A stretch of DNA of 64,000 bases from Erysipelotrichaceae bacterium (GTDB taxonomy: Bacteria; Bacillota_I; Bacilli_A; Erysipelotrichales; Erysipelotrichaceae). Under the pieces are notes generated by a model, which was given only the letters and a program-made list of their open reading frames with translations, did not search any database and was not told where the DNA came from. The translations under genes and the position numbers were made by a program. The stretch is from NCBI GenBank assembly GCA_017454765.1, contig JAFTCJ010000024.1, positions 1 through 64,000 of the forward strand. The letters run 5' to 3'. Below are positions 36,572 to 46,130 of this stretch, in pieces (within the stretch, counting starts at the first letter, position 1; each line of letters begins with the position of its first letter).

Positions 36572-36593
36572 GCATAAAATGCTTATTTTATGC
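36572..36593. repeat. inverted repeat abutting the str-operon -35 box
   Basis: GCATAAAA (36572-36579), 6 nt, TTTTATGC (36586-36593): a perfect 8-bp dyad that begins 1 bp from the -35 hexamer. Possible operator or A/T-rich upstream element. The rest of the 36453-36759 gap (36594-36720) holds no other structure I can support. Confidence 0.5.
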
Positions 36594-36721
36594 ATATTTT
36601 TCAGATTCACGGCATCAGTCGTGCCATATCTGAGAGAATCAGCTGTTTTTCACAGTTCTGTCATGGAGACATCATATCATAATCACGGCAGTATTTGACG
36701 TTTTTTGCGTTTGCGGACTGC

Positions 36722-36727
36722 TATAAT
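36722..36727 (+). promoter_or_regulatory. -10 box of the pncB-nadE-nadD operon
   Basis: TATAAT. TTGACG at 36695-36700 is 21 bp away, too far for a standard -35. A leader of about 25 nt reaches the Shine-Dalgarno-linked ATG at 36760. ATG 36736, exactly 8 nt downstream, is in the same frame. Confidence 0.6.
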
Positions 36728-36759
36728 AAAAATGGATGAAGACCTTTAAGGAGGTGCCT

Positions 36760-37968
36760 ATGGAACAGATCATCAAGAGCCTGCTGGAAAACGATTTATA
36801 CAAGTTTTCAATGGGACAGGCGATCTATCATCAGTTTTCGGACTATAAGACGACATGGTCTTTCAAATGCCGCAACGAGAATGTCCGCTTTTCTGAAGAA
36901 ATGGTCGAGGAGATCAGGAATCAGATCAGGATGTTCTGTACGCTCCGCTTTACGGAAGATGAACTGGAATATCTCAACAATATCCGCTGGATCAAGGGCA
37001 GCTATGTTGATTTCCTGAGACTCTGGCAGCCCCGCTATGAGGATTATCTCATCGAGCGCACGGATGAGGGACAGCTGATCGTGGAGACCAGCGGCACCTG
37101 GCTGAATACGTCATTATACGAAGTTCCGACGCTGGCGATCATCAACGAAGTCTATTTCCGCATGAACTATGATTATGACAAGCTGATCGCCGAATTCAAG
37201 ACAAAGGCGAAGGAGAAGTGTGAGAAGATCGCCGATGGGACCTACAAACTGGCTTCGTTCTCCGAATTCGGTCTGAGAAGAAGGCTTTCGTCGGAAGCAC
37301 AGGAATACATCGTACAGGAACTGAAAAACTATTCCAACGAAGAGACCAGATACGTGGGCACTTCCAATGTCTATCTGGCAAAGAAATATCATCTGACACC
37401 GGTCGGCACGATGGCTCATGAATGGGTCATGTGTGTCGGACAGGGCGATCATAAACACAATCCGGCTTATTCCAACTATTACGCACTCAATGCCTGGGTC
37501 AGGGAATACAGCGTCCTGAACGGTACGGCACTGACCGATACGATCACGACTGACTGTTTCCTCAAGGACTTCCAGCTGACGTTCGCGACACTGTTCTCCG
37601 GTGTGCGGCACGACAGCGGCGATCCGATCACCTGGGGCGATGTGATACTGGCACATTATGAAAGACTCGGCGTCGATGCCAGGGAGAAGACACTGCTGTT
37701 CTCCGACAGCCTCAACTTTGATAAGGCGACGAAGATCTATGAGCATTTCAAAGGCAAGTGCAAGGTGGCCTTCGGTATCGGCACCTATCTGTCCAATGAC
37801 ACCTGTGTCGATCCGCTGAACATCGTCATGAAGGTGACCAAGTGCAACGGACAGGATGTGGCCAAGATCTCCGATGTGGAGGGCAAGTCCATGTGCAAGA
37901 ATCAGGAATATGTCGATTATCTGGCCAGAAGTATTGACTGGCGGATGCGAAACGAGGTGGTGAAATGA
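36760..37968 (+). CDS. pncB: nicotinate phosphoribosyltransferase
   Basis: 402 residues from ATG 36760. Converts nicotinate and PRPP to nicotinate mononucleotide. SLLENDLYKFSMGQAIYHQF is the N-terminal signature. SEFGLRRRLSSEAQ, GTMAHEWVM (catalytic His region), FSGVRHDSGDPITWG and LFSDSLNFDKA are conserved. AAGGAGG lies 5 nt before this ATG, and family members begin near here. An 8-residue longer form from ATG 36736 is possible by leaderless initiation. First of three NAD-salvage genes; overlaps nadE by 4 nt. Confidence 0.96.
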   Translation: MEQIIKSLLENDLYKFSMGQAIYHQFSDYKTTWSFKCRNENVRFSEEMVEEIRNQIRMFCTLRFTEDELEYLNNIRWIKGSYVDFLRLWQPRYEDYLIERTDEGQLIVETSGTWLNTSLYEVPTLAIINEVYFRMNYDYDKLIAEFKTKAKEKCEKIADGTYKLASFSEFGLRRRLSSEAQEYIVQELKNYSNEETRYVGTSNVYLAKKYHLTPVGTMAHEWVMCVGQGDHKHNPAYSNYYALNAWVREYSVLNGTALTDTITTDCFLKDFQLTFATLFSGVRHDSGDPITWGDVILAHYERLGVDAREKTLLFSDSLNFDKATKIYEHFKGKCKVAFGIGTYLSNDTCVDPLNIVMKVTKCNGQDVAKISDVEGKSMCKNQEYVDYLARSIDWRMRNEVVK

Positions 37969-38723
37969 AATTTGATGCTTACAGGGAAACAGACAGGATC
38001 ATTCAATTTGTCAGGGACTATTACAAGGAAAACAATCTGAAGGGTGCCGTGCTGGGCATCTCCGGCGGCAAGGATTCCGGTGTCGTTGCCGGTATCATGT
38101 GCAAGGCCATCGGTGCGGAAAACGTCGTCGGTCTGACACTTCCGTGTCATTCCCGTGAAGCCGACCGCAATGATGCCCTGCTGGTGGCGGAGCGTTTCGG
38201 TTTCGAGATGATGAACATCGATCTGACGAATGTCTTTGATGCATTCAAGGAAGAAGCGATGAAACTGGGTGTCTTCACTGCCGATGAAGTGAAGAATTCC
38301 GACATCAACCTCAAGCCGCGTCTGAGAATGGCGAGCGTCTACTACATGGCTGCGCTCATGAGTGCGGTCAAAGGCGGGACCTACATCGTTCCGGGCACTT
38401 CCAATGCCTGTGAGCTTTATGTCGGCTATTTCACCAAGGGCGGCGACTCGGTCTATGATATCGCGCCGATCTATTCACTGACGGTCGATGAGGTCATCCA
38501 GGTCGGTGAAGTGCTGGGCGTCCCGGAGAAGGTATTGTACAGAACACCGGATGACGGCATCTCCGGACTCAGCGATGAGGACAAACTGGGCGTGAAATAT
38601 GAAGACATCGGCAAGCTCATCCGCGGTGAAAACATCGACGAGAGGGAAAGAGAGAAGATCGAACTCCTCCATCACCGTGCCCGTCATAAATTCAATACTC
38701 CGATCTACAAATACGAGAAATGA
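37965..38723 (+). CDS. nadE: NH3-dependent NAD+ synthetase
   Basis: 252 residues. LGISGGKDSGVVAGIMC is the ATP-pyrophosphatase loop of this family. RMASVYYMAALMSAVKGGTY, PGTSNACELYVGYFTKGGD and RTPDDGISGLSDEDKLGVKY complete the signature. Amidates nicotinate adenine dinucleotide to NAD+. It lacks a glutaminase domain, so it uses ammonia directly. Overlaps pncB by 4 nt and nadD by 4 nt. Confidence 0.96.
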   Translation: MKFDAYRETDRIIQFVRDYYKENNLKGAVLGISGGKDSGVVAGIMCKAIGAENVVGLTLPCHSREADRNDALLVAERFGFEMMNIDLTNVFDAFKEEAMKLGVFTADEVKNSDINLKPRLRMASVYYMAALMSAVKGGTYIVPGTSNACELYVGYFTKGGDSVYDIAPIYSLTVDEVIQVGEVLGVPEKVLYRTPDDGISGLSDEDKLGVKYEDIGKLIRGENIDEREREKIELLHHRARHKFNTPIYKYEK

Positions 38724-39295
38724 AGCGGGTAGGAATCTATTGCGGCTCCTTCAACCCCGTCCATAAGGGACATATGAAGATCGCAAGAAGATGCATCAGC
38801 CAGGGTCTGACCGATGAAGTGTGGATCATCGCCACCGGTGAATACTGGGAGAAGAAGGATCTGCTTCCTTTCAAAGATCGGATCGCCATGCTGAAGCTGG
38901 TCGCAGGGAAGGGCATCCTCATTGACGAGACCTACAATGAGCTTCCTTACACCTATCAGATCTTCAGGCAGCTGAAGGAAGAGCATCCCGATCATGAATT
39001 TCATCTGATCCTGGGAGCGGACAATCTGCCCCGGTTCACGCAGTGGCGCAATTACGAAGAACTGCTGGAATACGGTTTCATCATCCTTCCCAGAGATGAG
39101 ATCGGTACCAGGCAGATCCGCAAGATCATGAAGGATATGGATAAGGAAGACTATGAGATCCTGAAGATGAAACCGATCGATATTTCCTCGACCTTCATCC
39201 GGGAGAATATGGATGACCATGAAAAGATCAGATATATGATCGATCGAAAAGTATATGACTATCTGAAAGATATGGAGAAAACACATGCAGCATGA
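38720..39295 (+). CDS. nadD: nicotinate-nucleotide adenylyltransferase
   Basis: 191 residues. GIYCGSFNPVHKGHMKIARR with the HxGH motif, LGADNLPRFTQWRNYEEL and DISSTFIRENMD (the IS-T-IR signature) identify the family. Joins nicotinate mononucleotide to AMP. With pncB and nadE the three genes cover nicotinate to NAD+. The start overlaps the nadE stop (ATGA). Overlaps the next gene by 11 nt. Confidence 0.96.
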   Translation: MKRVGIYCGSFNPVHKGHMKIARRCISQGLTDEVWIIATGEYWEKKDLLPFKDRIAMLKLVAGKGILIDETYNELPYTYQIFRQLKEEHPDHEFHLILGADNLPRFTQWRNYEELLEYGFIILPRDEIGTRQIRKIMKDMDKEDYEILKMKPIDISSTFIRENMDDHEKIRYMIDRKVYDYLKDMEKTHAA

Positions 39296-40316
39296 AATCA
39301 CTGAAAGACATCCTTTACTGGATGAAAAGGGTCATCTGATCGAGACCGGCTATGCCAAAAGCCTGATCCTGGACTATGACCGCAAAGCGATCAAAGCCAA
39401 CGGAATGAGGATCAAGGAGTGGGACTACTATCTGATCTGTAATGATGAGTTCGCCCTGGCACTGACTGTTGACGACAATTCCTACATGGCACTGGATTCG
39501 ATCTCCCTGATCGACTTCCGCATCCCCTGGGAACACACCAATTCACCGATGAAGGCTTTCACGATGGGCAACCGGAACTTTCCGGCATCTTCCGTTTCGG
39601 GAGATGTGAAAGGCGAAGGTAAGAACTATGCCATCGAGTTCCTGCATGAAGGGGATCAGAGAGTATTAAGATTCCATATGGATGATTTCATGGACGGCAA
39701 ACCGATCAGCGGTGAAGTCAGACTGGACAAAAAAGATGATGATTCAATGGTCATCGTCACCCCTTACAGGGAAAGCAAGGTCCATTTCTACTACAATCAG
39801 AAGATCAACTGCATGCCGGCAGAGGGCAAAGTGACGTTTGATGGAAAAGACTATGTCTTTGATAAGAAAAACAGCTTCGGAACTCTGGACTGGGGCAGAG
39901 GTGTCTGGACCTACAAGAACACCTGGTACTGGGGATCGGCTTCCGGTATGGCTGAGGGAAAGCGTTTCGGCTTCAATATCGGCTACGGTTTCGGCGATAC
40001 TTCCGCTGCCAGCGAGAACATGCTGTTCTATGACGGCAAGGCACACAAGCTTTCACAGGTGACGTTCAATATCCCGATGAAGGACGGCAAGGAAGACTAC
40101 ATGTCTCCCTGGACATTCACAAGTGATGACGGACGTTTCGAGATGGATTTTGTTCCGGTGCTTGACAGAGCATCCAATACCGATTTCGTGATCCTCGGTT
40201 CAAACCAGCATCAGGTCTTCGGAAGGTTCTCAGGCAAGGCAATACTGGATGACGGTAAGGCCGTTGAGATCAGAGACTTTATGGGCTTTGCGGAAAAAGT
40301 AAGTAATAAATGGTAA
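39285..40316 (+). CDS. DUF2804-family protein
   Basis: 343 residues, starting MQHEITERHPLLDEKGHLIE. The conserved DUF2804 features are present: an N-terminal LLDEKGHLIETGYAKS, the TLDWGRGVWTYKNTWYWGSA core and a beta-rich fold resembling lipocalin-like sheets. Function unknown. Translationally coupled to nadD by an 11-nt overlap, so it is the fourth cistron of the NAD-salvage operon here; a functional link is only suggested. No signal peptide. Confidence 0.85.
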   Translation: MQHEITERHPLLDEKGHLIETGYAKSLILDYDRKAIKANGMRIKEWDYYLICNDEFALALTVDDNSYMALDSISLIDFRIPWEHTNSPMKAFTMGNRNFPASSVSGDVKGEGKNYAIEFLHEGDQRVLRFHMDDFMDGKPISGEVRLDKKDDDSMVIVTPYRESKVHFYYNQKINCMPAEGKVTFDGKDYVFDKKNSFGTLDWGRGVWTYKNTWYWGSASGMAEGKRFGFNIGYGFGDTSAASENMLFYDGKAHKLSQVTFNIPMKDGKEDYMSPWTFTSDDGRFEMDFVPVLDRASNTDFVILGSNQHQVFGRFSGKAILDDGKAVEIRDFMGFAEKVSNKW

Positions 40317-40320
40317 AGAA

Positions 40321-40343
40321 AAAGGGAAGCAATGCTTCCCTTT
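40321..40343. terminator. bidirectional terminator between the DUF2804 gene and pepC
   Basis: AAAGGGAAGC (40321-40330), loop AAT, GCTTCCCTTT (40334-40343): a 10-bp stem. On the minus strand TTTTTCTTT continues. Confidence 0.88.
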
Positions 40344-40347
40344 GACA

Positions 40348-41682
40348 TTATTCAGCCAGTGAGCCGAACGGATCCCACGGATCGAGGACCGTCGGCTTTT
40401 TCTTTAAAGCCGCCAGCTGTTTCTTGTTGAGATACTTCTTGTGAACGACAGCTTCAAAGACGTATCTGTCGAACCACGTATCGGAGGCGATGAAGTAGCC
40501 TTTGATCCCGGCTTTCTCACCCCAGGAGTTTTCAATCTTCCAGCGGGTCGGCTGATTCTTGACGAGGTTGACACCGGTGAATACCATGGCGTGGTTCATG
40601 GCTGATTCGCCCGTTTCCAGCATCTCCGCCTTGCTGAGCTCGAGATCCATATGGAAGGTGTTTTCATAATCGAAGCTGGTGTCGTTCCATAAGCCGGCAT
40701 CCCTGTCGACATCCTTGCCGCAGTCGCAGCCAAACCACACGATCTGTTTGTCTTTCAGCTGTTTCAGGATCAGATCCTTGAAATCCTTGATCGGCAGGTT
40801 CAGGAAGAAGACTTCATTCTTTGTGCCGGCGACATTGCCCAGATATTTGACGGTGTAGGTATGATAGAAAGGCTTGTCGGGAGTCGGGCCGTTGATGATG
40901 CCGACATAGTCATCAAGATCCTCGCCCAGATATTTCTCATACATCTGAAGCGGTGTGACGTTGTAATGGGCGTGATACTTGTCTTTGGAATCATAGTATT
41001 CGAATGTGAAGGATTTCGGCGGAACGCCGAAGCAGTCACATAAGAGATCATAGCACTGATGCAGGCAGGTATCTTTCAGCTGTCTGATCTCGTCGTCGTT
41101 CTGTGCTTTCTTCATGTCGGCGACGAATCTTCTTAAGCGGCGGTTGATGATGCGGTTCATGTCTGCAGTGTGGGAGGACTGGAAAGTCTCGGGCATAGCC
41201 GTCTTGGGACAGATGCCGTACTTTTTGACCAGAGAGACCATCATGTCCCACTGGCCGCCGTCACCGATCGCTGTCTTGAGCAGATAGCGGGATGTCTCAC
41301 TGTCAAGCGGTGCATCTTTTTCGCTGATCATGCATTCCATGAAGTAGTTGATCTTTTCCAGCTTGTCGTAGAAGGCGATATAGTTCTGAGAGAGTTCAAA
41401 CTGTTCCTTGATGTCATATTTCTTCGCCAGCATCTCTCTTAACAGTGTCATCGAGGAGAAGAGCCAGCATCTTCCCGAATGCATCTGATCGGTGACCGGT
41501 AAGGTCTTGATGTCGATCGAAAAGAGATTGGGATTTTCGCTTCTTCCTTCCAGAGGTCTGGAGATCTTGGCGATGGAGTTTTCCGTCAGCGCATTTCGGA
41601 TGATGCGGGAACGCTCATCTTTCAGATAGGATTCATTGAGTATTGTTACGGTTTTCGGGGAAATTGCTTCCAGTTTACGCAT
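40348..41682 (-). CDS. pepC: aminopeptidase C (bleomycin-hydrolase family, C1B)
   Basis: A cytoplasmic cysteine aminopeptidase of 444 residues. [18 protein letters not shown] carries the active-site Cys in the Q/H-x-G-x-C-W context; [13 protein letters not shown] gives the His and [17 protein letters not shown] the Asn. Length and order match PepC of lactic acid bacteria. AAGGAAA lies 8 nt before the ATG, a leadered transcript. Divergent from uvrB with 64 bp between starts. Confidence 0.95.
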   Translation of the reverse strand: MRKLEAISPKTVTILNESYLKDERSRIIRNALTENSIAKISRPLEGRSENPNLFSIDIKTLPVTDQMHSGRCWLFSSMTLLREMLAKKYDIKEQFELSQNYIAFYDKLEKINYFMECMISEKDAPLDSETSRYLLKTAIGDGGQWDMMVSLVKKYGICPKTAMPETFQSSHTADMNRIINRRLRRFVADMKKAQNDDEIRQLKDTCLHQCYDLLCDCFGVPPKSFTFEYYDSKDKYHAHYNVTPLQMYEKYLGEDLDDYVGIINGPTPDKPFYHTYTVKYLGNVAGTKNEVFFLNLPIKDFKDLILKQLKDKQIVWFGCDCGKDVDRDAGLWNDTSFDYENTFHMDLELSKAEMLETGESAMNHAMVFTGVNLVKNQPTRWKIENSWGEKAGIKGYFIASDTWFDRYVFEAVVHKKYLNKKQLAALKKKPTVLDPWDPFGSLAE

Positions 41683-41730
41683 AGGATTTTCCTTCTTTCT
41701 GAAACTATCTTATCATTATTTGCGATGTCG

Positions 41731-41736
41731 TATAAT
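41731..41736 (+). promoter_or_regulatory. -10 box of uvrB (leaderless or near-leaderless)
   Basis: TATAAT, 10 nt before ATG 41747; the intervening bases (AAAAGTGATT) contain no Shine-Dalgarno. Confidence 0.6.
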
Positions 41737-41746
41737 AAAAGTGATT

Positions 41747-43720
41747 ATGGAAGAGAAGTTATTTAAACTGAGATCAGAATATAAACCGATGGGCGATCAG
41801 CCCTCAGCGATCGACTCGCTGGTGGAAGGATTGAGGCAGGGGAAACACGAACAGGTCCTTCTGGGTGCGACCGGTACCGGAAAGACTTTTACGATCGCCA
41901 ACGTGATCGAAAGGATCAACAAGCCGACCCTGGTCTTTGCCCACAACAAGACGCTGGCGGGGCAGCTGTATTCGGAATTCAAGGCACTGTTCCCGGAGAA
42001 TGCGGTGGAATACTTCATTTCCAACTTTGATTTCTATCAGCCTGAAGCATACATGCCCAAGACGGATACTTATATTGAGAAGAATGCCGTCACCAACGAT
42101 GAGATCGACATGCTGAGGATGTCGGCATACAACTCGCTTCTGGAGAGAAGAGACGTCATCGTGGTGGCTTCGGTCGCCTGCATCTATGCCGGAAGCAATC
42201 CCGAGGACTATAAGGAGATGTTTTTCTCACTGAAGGTCGGAGAGATCATCGATCGTCAGGATCTGATCAAGAGACTGGTGATCATGCAATACCAGCGCAA
42301 TGACATCGATACCTTGAGAGGCACGTTCTCGGTCAAGGGCGACGTCATCGAAGTCCGTCCGGGTCATACCGACCGTTTCTATATCCGCATCGAGATGTTC
42401 GATGACGAGGTGGAACGGATCACCGAGATCGATCCGGTCACCAAGAACGTCCTCAACGGCTATACGGTCTATTCCTTCTTCCCGGCAAGCGGCTATGCCA
42501 GAAACAGGGAAGATCTGCTGATCGCCTGCGACAACATCGAAAAGGAACTGGAAGAAAGACTGGAGTATTTCAAGCAGCAGAACAAGCCGGTGGAATATGA
42601 GAGACTGGAACAGCGCTGCCGTTACGATATCGAGGCTTTGAGAGAGATGGGCATGTGCTCGGGCATCGAGAACTATGCGATGCATATCGACCACCGTATC
42701 CCGGGACAGAGGCCCTACAATCTGTTTGATTATTTCGGAGATGATTTCCTGATCGTCGTCGATGAGTCGCATGTCTCCCTGCCTCAGATCAGAGGCATGT
42801 ACAACGGCGACCATCAGAGAAAACTGACACTGGTGGAATATGGTTTCCGTCTGCCCAGTGCACTGGAAAACAGGCCGATGACATTTGAAGAGTGGGAGGA
42901 GCTCAACGCTCCGCGCATCTACATGTCGGCAACGCCCGGTGATTATGAACTGGAACGCAGCGGCAAGCCGATCGAACAGCTGATCAGACCGACCGGTCTG
43001 CTGGATCCGCTGGTGGAGGTCAGGCCGACTTCCGGTCAGATCGATGATCTGATGGAAAAGATCCGCAGAAACATCGAAAATAACGAAAGGACCCTGGTCA
43101 CGACGCTGACGGTCAAGATGGCTGAAGATCTCAGTGATTATCTCAAGAAGGCAAACTTCAAGGTGGCCTATCTTCATCATGAGACCAAGACCCTGGAAAG
43201 AAGTGAGATCATCCATGATCTGCGCGCCGGCAAATATGATGTGCTGGTCGGCATCAACCTGTTAAGAGAAGGTCTGGACCTGCCGGAAGTGTCGCTGATC
43301 GCGATACTGGATGCGGACAAGGAAGGTTTCCTGAGAAGCTCGCGTTCCCTGATCCAGACGATCGGCAGAGCCGCCAGAAACGAACACGGCCGGGTCATCA
43401 TGTACGCCGATCAGATGACGGATTCCATGAATACGGCGATCGAAGAGACCAAGAGAAGAAGGGCGATCCAGGAAGCGTTCAACAAAGAAAACAACATCAC
43501 GCCGCGCTCGATCCGCAAGGAACTCAATGAAGTCATCCATTCGAAAGAGACCAGAGAGATGGCGAAGAAGTACCGTGAGAAGCATGCGCATTCAAAGAAG
43601 GAAAAGGAGAAGCTGATGGCTTCGATCGAGGCAGAGATGAGACAGGCCGCAAAACAGCTCAATTTCGAACGGGCTGCGGAATTAAGGGATATTTTATATG
43701 AACTCAGAGATGAAAAGTAA
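41747..43720 (+). CDS. uvrB: excinuclease ABC subunit B
   Basis: 657 residues from ATG 41747 ([20 protein letters not shown]). Walker [24 protein letters not shown] (damage-binding hairpin region), [15 protein letters not shown] (DEAD-like box), ATPGDYEL, helicase motifs V/VI ([28 protein letters not shown]) and the C-terminal UvrC-binding UVR motif ([20 protein letters not shown]). Nucleotide-excision repair. A longer reading from 41636 overlaps divergent pepC and is rejected. Confidence 0.97.
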   Translation: MEEKLFKLRSEYKPMGDQPSAIDSLVEGLRQGKHEQVLLGATGTGKTFTIANVIERINKPTLVFAHNKTLAGQLYSEFKALFPENAVEYFISNFDFYQPEAYMPKTDTYIEKNAVTNDEIDMLRMSAYNSLLERRDVIVVASVACIYAGSNPEDYKEMFFSLKVGEIIDRQDLIKRLVIMQYQRNDIDTLRGTFSVKGDVIEVRPGHTDRFYIRIEMFDDEVERITEIDPVTKNVLNGYTVYSFFPASGYARNREDLLIACDNIEKELEERLEYFKQQNKPVEYERLEQRCRYDIEALREMGMCSGIENYAMHIDHRIPGQRPYNLFDYFGDDFLIVVDESHVSLPQIRGMYNGDHQRKLTLVEYGFRLPSALENRPMTFEEWEELNAPRIYMSATPGDYELERSGKPIEQLIRPTGLLDPLVEVRPTSGQIDDLMEKIRRNIENNERTLVTTLTVKMAEDLSDYLKKANFKVAYLHHETKTLERSEIIHDLRAGKYDVLVGINLLREGLDLPEVSLIAILDADKEGFLRSSRSLIQTIGRAARNEHGRVIMYADQMTDSMNTAIEETKRRRAIQEAFNKENNITPRSIRKELNEVIHSKETREMAKKYREKHAHSKKEKEKLMASIEAEMRQAAKQLNFERAAELRDILYELRDEK

Positions 43721-44300
43721 GTTAAAGAAATGGATCTTGACCATGATCGGGATCGCATTGCTTGGTGCAGGGGTCGCTCTGGCGACCGTTCCCCAGCTTG
43801 GCACAGACCCGCTGGCCGGTTTCAATGAAGCGCTCTCACGCATCAGCGGCATTTCGCTTGGCAGGATGACGAGCCTGGTCGAACTTGCGATGATCCTTTT
43901 CTGTTTCCTGTTCTATAGGGAATGTATCGGCATCGGTACGCTGCTGTCGATGTTCCTGGTCCAGTTTCCGATCGATTTTGTTTCTGTGATGCTGGGAAAA
44001 CCGGCATCGCTGTTTTCCGGGATCCTGATGATCCTGGCGGGAACCGTGCTGATCGCCTTGGGCGCCGAACTGATCATGTACGGAAAACTGGGCATGGGTC
44101 CCTATGAGGCCTTCATTTCAACGATCGGGAAACTGACGAAGATGAAATTCTCCTTTGCCAAATATCTCTGTGACGGATCGTTCCTGGTCCTGACGGCACT
44201 GCTGAAGGGATATGTGGGCATCGGCACGATCATCATCTTTGTCTTATGTCCCAAACTGATGGAAGTGATCGAAAATATCCTGAAGCATTATGATCTCTGA
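43698..44300 (+). CDS. YczE/YyaS/YitT-family integral membrane protein
   Basis: 200 residues with five or six membrane segments. It has the family's internal duplication: [20 protein letters not shown] resembles [20 protein letters not shown]. Function is unknown in the family. The start overlaps the end of uvrB by 23 nt, with AAGGGA about 8 nt before the ATG, so it is co-transcribed with uvrB. Its stop lies inside the terminator stem. Confidence 0.8.
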   Translation: MNSEMKSKLKKWILTMIGIALLGAGVALATVPQLGTDPLAGFNEALSRISGISLGRMTSLVELAMILFCFLFYRECIGIGTLLSMFLVQFPIDFVSVMLGKPASLFSGILMILAGTVLIALGAELIMYGKLGMGPYEAFISTIGKLTKMKFSFAKYLCDGSFLVLTALLKGYVGIGTIIIFVLCPKLMEVIENILKHYDL

Positions 44301-44315
44301 AAAGAGATCTTTTTA
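44292..44315 (+). terminator. terminator after the uvrB operon
   Basis: GATCTCT (44292-44298), GAAA loop, AGAGATC (44303-44309) followed by TTTTTATT. A GNRA-type tetraloop. Confidence 0.88.
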
Positions 44316-44349
44316 TTGAGATAAAAAAGACACACCATAAAATGTGTTA

Positions 44350-44355
44350 TATAAT
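44350..44355 (+). promoter_or_regulatory. -10 box of the rapZ operon (leaderless type)
   Basis: TATAAT, exactly 6 nt before ATG 44362 (GAACTT between). The expected +1 coincides with the A of the start codon. Confidence 0.65.
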
Positions 44356-44361
44356 GAACTT

Positions 44362-45207
44362 ATGAAAAAACTGGTACTGATAAGCGGTATTTCCGGTGCG
44401 GGAAAATCAACGGCTTCCAATATTCTGGAGGATATGGGTTATACCTGTATCGACCAGTATCCCGTTGAACTGCTGCCGGATCTGCTGGAACTGATCAAGA
44501 AAGACGATACGATCAAATACGATCAGGTGGCGCTGACCATCGGTTTGAGCGACCTGGACAAGTTTTCCAATCTGCTGGCCAATTCGGATTTCAATCCAAA
44601 GCTGATCCTGCTGGATGCCAAGAAGGATACGATCATCAATAGATACAAATTCACAAGGCGTGTCCATCCTTTGGTTGTTTCCAATACGGCATCGACACTG
44701 GAAGAAGCGGTCGAGATCGAAAAGGGCATCCTCAACAAATACAAGAAGCGCAGCGTCCATATCATCGATACGGCAAGTCTCAACACCAAGCAGCTCAAAG
44801 CGATGCTTGACAAGATACTGGAGTACAACGACTTCAACAATCTGGCGATCACCTTTGAATCTTTCGGTTTCAAGAACGGAGTTCCCGATGATGCGGATGT
44901 CGTTCTGGATGTCAGGATGCTGGAGAATCCGTTCTATGTGCCCAGGCTCAAAAACAAGACCGGCAACGACAAACCGGTACGTGACTATGTCATGAATTCC
45001 AAGCTGACGCAGCGTTACATCAAGAAGACGACGGCATATCTGGATTTCATGTTCAAGGCCTACGATAACGAAGAGAAGAGGCACCTGACGATCTGCGTGG
45101 GCTGCACCGGCGGTCAGCATCGTTCAGTCACCATCGCCAATTATCTTTATGCCTACTATAAAGAGAAATATATGTGCTATCTGAAGCACAGGGAGCTGAA
45201 AGCATGA
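44362..45207 (+). CDS. rapZ: RapZ-family nucleotide-binding protein (RNase adapter homologue)
   Basis: 281 residues from ATG 44362 (MKKLVLISGISGAGKSTASN). P-loop at the N-terminus, DARMLENPFYVP-like VLDVRMLENPFYVPRLKNKT, and the C-terminal ICVGCTGGQHRSVTIANYL signature. In E. coli RapZ directs sRNA decay; Bacillota homologues (YvcJ) bind nucleotides and their role is less clear. It heads rapZ-yvcK-whiA, the standard Bacillota cluster, and overlaps yvcK by 4 nt. Confidence 0.95.
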   Translation: MKKLVLISGISGAGKSTASNILEDMGYTCIDQYPVELLPDLLELIKKDDTIKYDQVALTIGLSDLDKFSNLLANSDFNPKLILLDAKKDTIINRYKFTRRVHPLVVSNTASTLEEAVEIEKGILNKYKKRSVHIIDTASLNTKQLKAMLDKILEYNDFNNLAITFESFGFKNGVPDDADVVLDVRMLENPFYVPRLKNKTGNDKPVRDYVMNSKLTQRYIKKTTAYLDFMFKAYDNEEKRHLTICVGCTGGQHRSVTIANYLYAYYKEKYMCYLKHRELKA

Positions 45208-46130
45208 AAGACGTTGTAGCGATCGGCGGCGGTCATGGACTTTCAGCCATTTTGAACGGCATCAGGAACATCGATGATATCAGGATCTCGGCGATCGTAA
45301 CGGTGGCCGATGACGGCGGTTCCACGGGAAGACTGAGAAAGCGTTATACGATTCCGGCCATGGGCGATGTCAGGAACGTCATCCTGGCGCTGTCCGATTC
45401 CGAGCCTCTGCTGCACGAACTGATGAACTACCGTTTTGAGGGAGAGGACAACATGGATATTGCCGGCCATTCTTTGGGCAATCTGATCCTGACGGCCCTC
45501 ACCAATATGACGGGTTCTTTCAACGAGGCGATCCGCATCACTTCAGCGATGCTGCAGGTCAAGGGCAACATCATTCCTTCCACACTGCAGAACGTGACTC
45601 TGTTTGCGATGATGGATGATGAGACGATCGTCAAGGGAGAAGCCAATATCCCCAGTCTCATCCATAATATCGAAAAGGTCTTCTATCAGAATGAGGTGGA
45701 GGCCAATGTCGAGGCGATCGAAGCCATTCACGGTGCCGACCTGATCATTTACGGGATCGGTTCCTTATATACATCCATCCTGCCCAATACGATCATTCCG
45801 GGCATCAATCAGGCACTGCATGAGACGCAGGCGAAGCGTCTTTACATCGCCAACTGCATGACCCAGTCCAATGAAACATACAACTATGATCTGAAGGATC
45901 ATCTGGATGCTTTCGCAAAGCATGATACGCCGGTCGATATGGTCCTGATCCATTCCGATCCGATCCCCGATTTCATCAGGGAAAGATACACAAGGCAGAA
46001 TTCGACCGAAGTCCTGGATCACGGCAACTGCGGTATCCCGGTCTTTTCCCGTCATCTGCTGAAATTTGACAACAATCTGGTCAGACATGATCCGAAGCTG
46101 ATCGAAGAGGCGATCAGGAATCTTTTATAA
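45204..46130 (+). CDS. yvcK: YvcK-family protein (gluconeogenesis/morphogenesis factor)
   Basis: 308 residues from ATG 45204 (MKDVVAIGGGHGLSAILNGI). VTVADDGGSTGRLRKRY, GDVRNVILALSD, AGHSLGNLILTAL and YGIGSLYTSILPN are conserved in the UPF0052/CofD-like family. In Bacillus YvcK binds UDP-GlcNAc and links carbon metabolism to cell-wall synthesis. The upstream reading from 45174 lies in rapZ and is rejected. Followed by whiA with a 1-nt overlap. Confidence 0.95.
   Translation: MKDVVAIGGGHGLSAILNGIRNIDDIRISAIVTVADDGGSTGRLRKRYTIPAMGDVRNVILALSDSEPLLHELMNYRFEGEDNMDIAGHSLGNLILTALTNMTGSFNEAIRITSAMLQVKGNIIPSTLQNVTLFAMMDDETIVKGEANIPSLIHNIEKVFYQNEVEANVEAIEAIHGADLIIYGIGSLYTSILPNTIIPGINQALHETQAKRLYIANCMTQSNETYNYDLKDHLDAFAKHDTPVDMVLIHSDPIPDFIRERYTRQNSTEVLDHGNCGIPVFSRHLLKFDNNLVRHDPKLIEEAIRNLL

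Noticed and set aside
36489-36698. 69-residue plus-strand ORF in the rpsL-pncB gap
   Set aside because: It lies across the str-operon promoter and leader hairpins, has no ribosome-binding site and reads as low-complexity translation of regulatory sequence.
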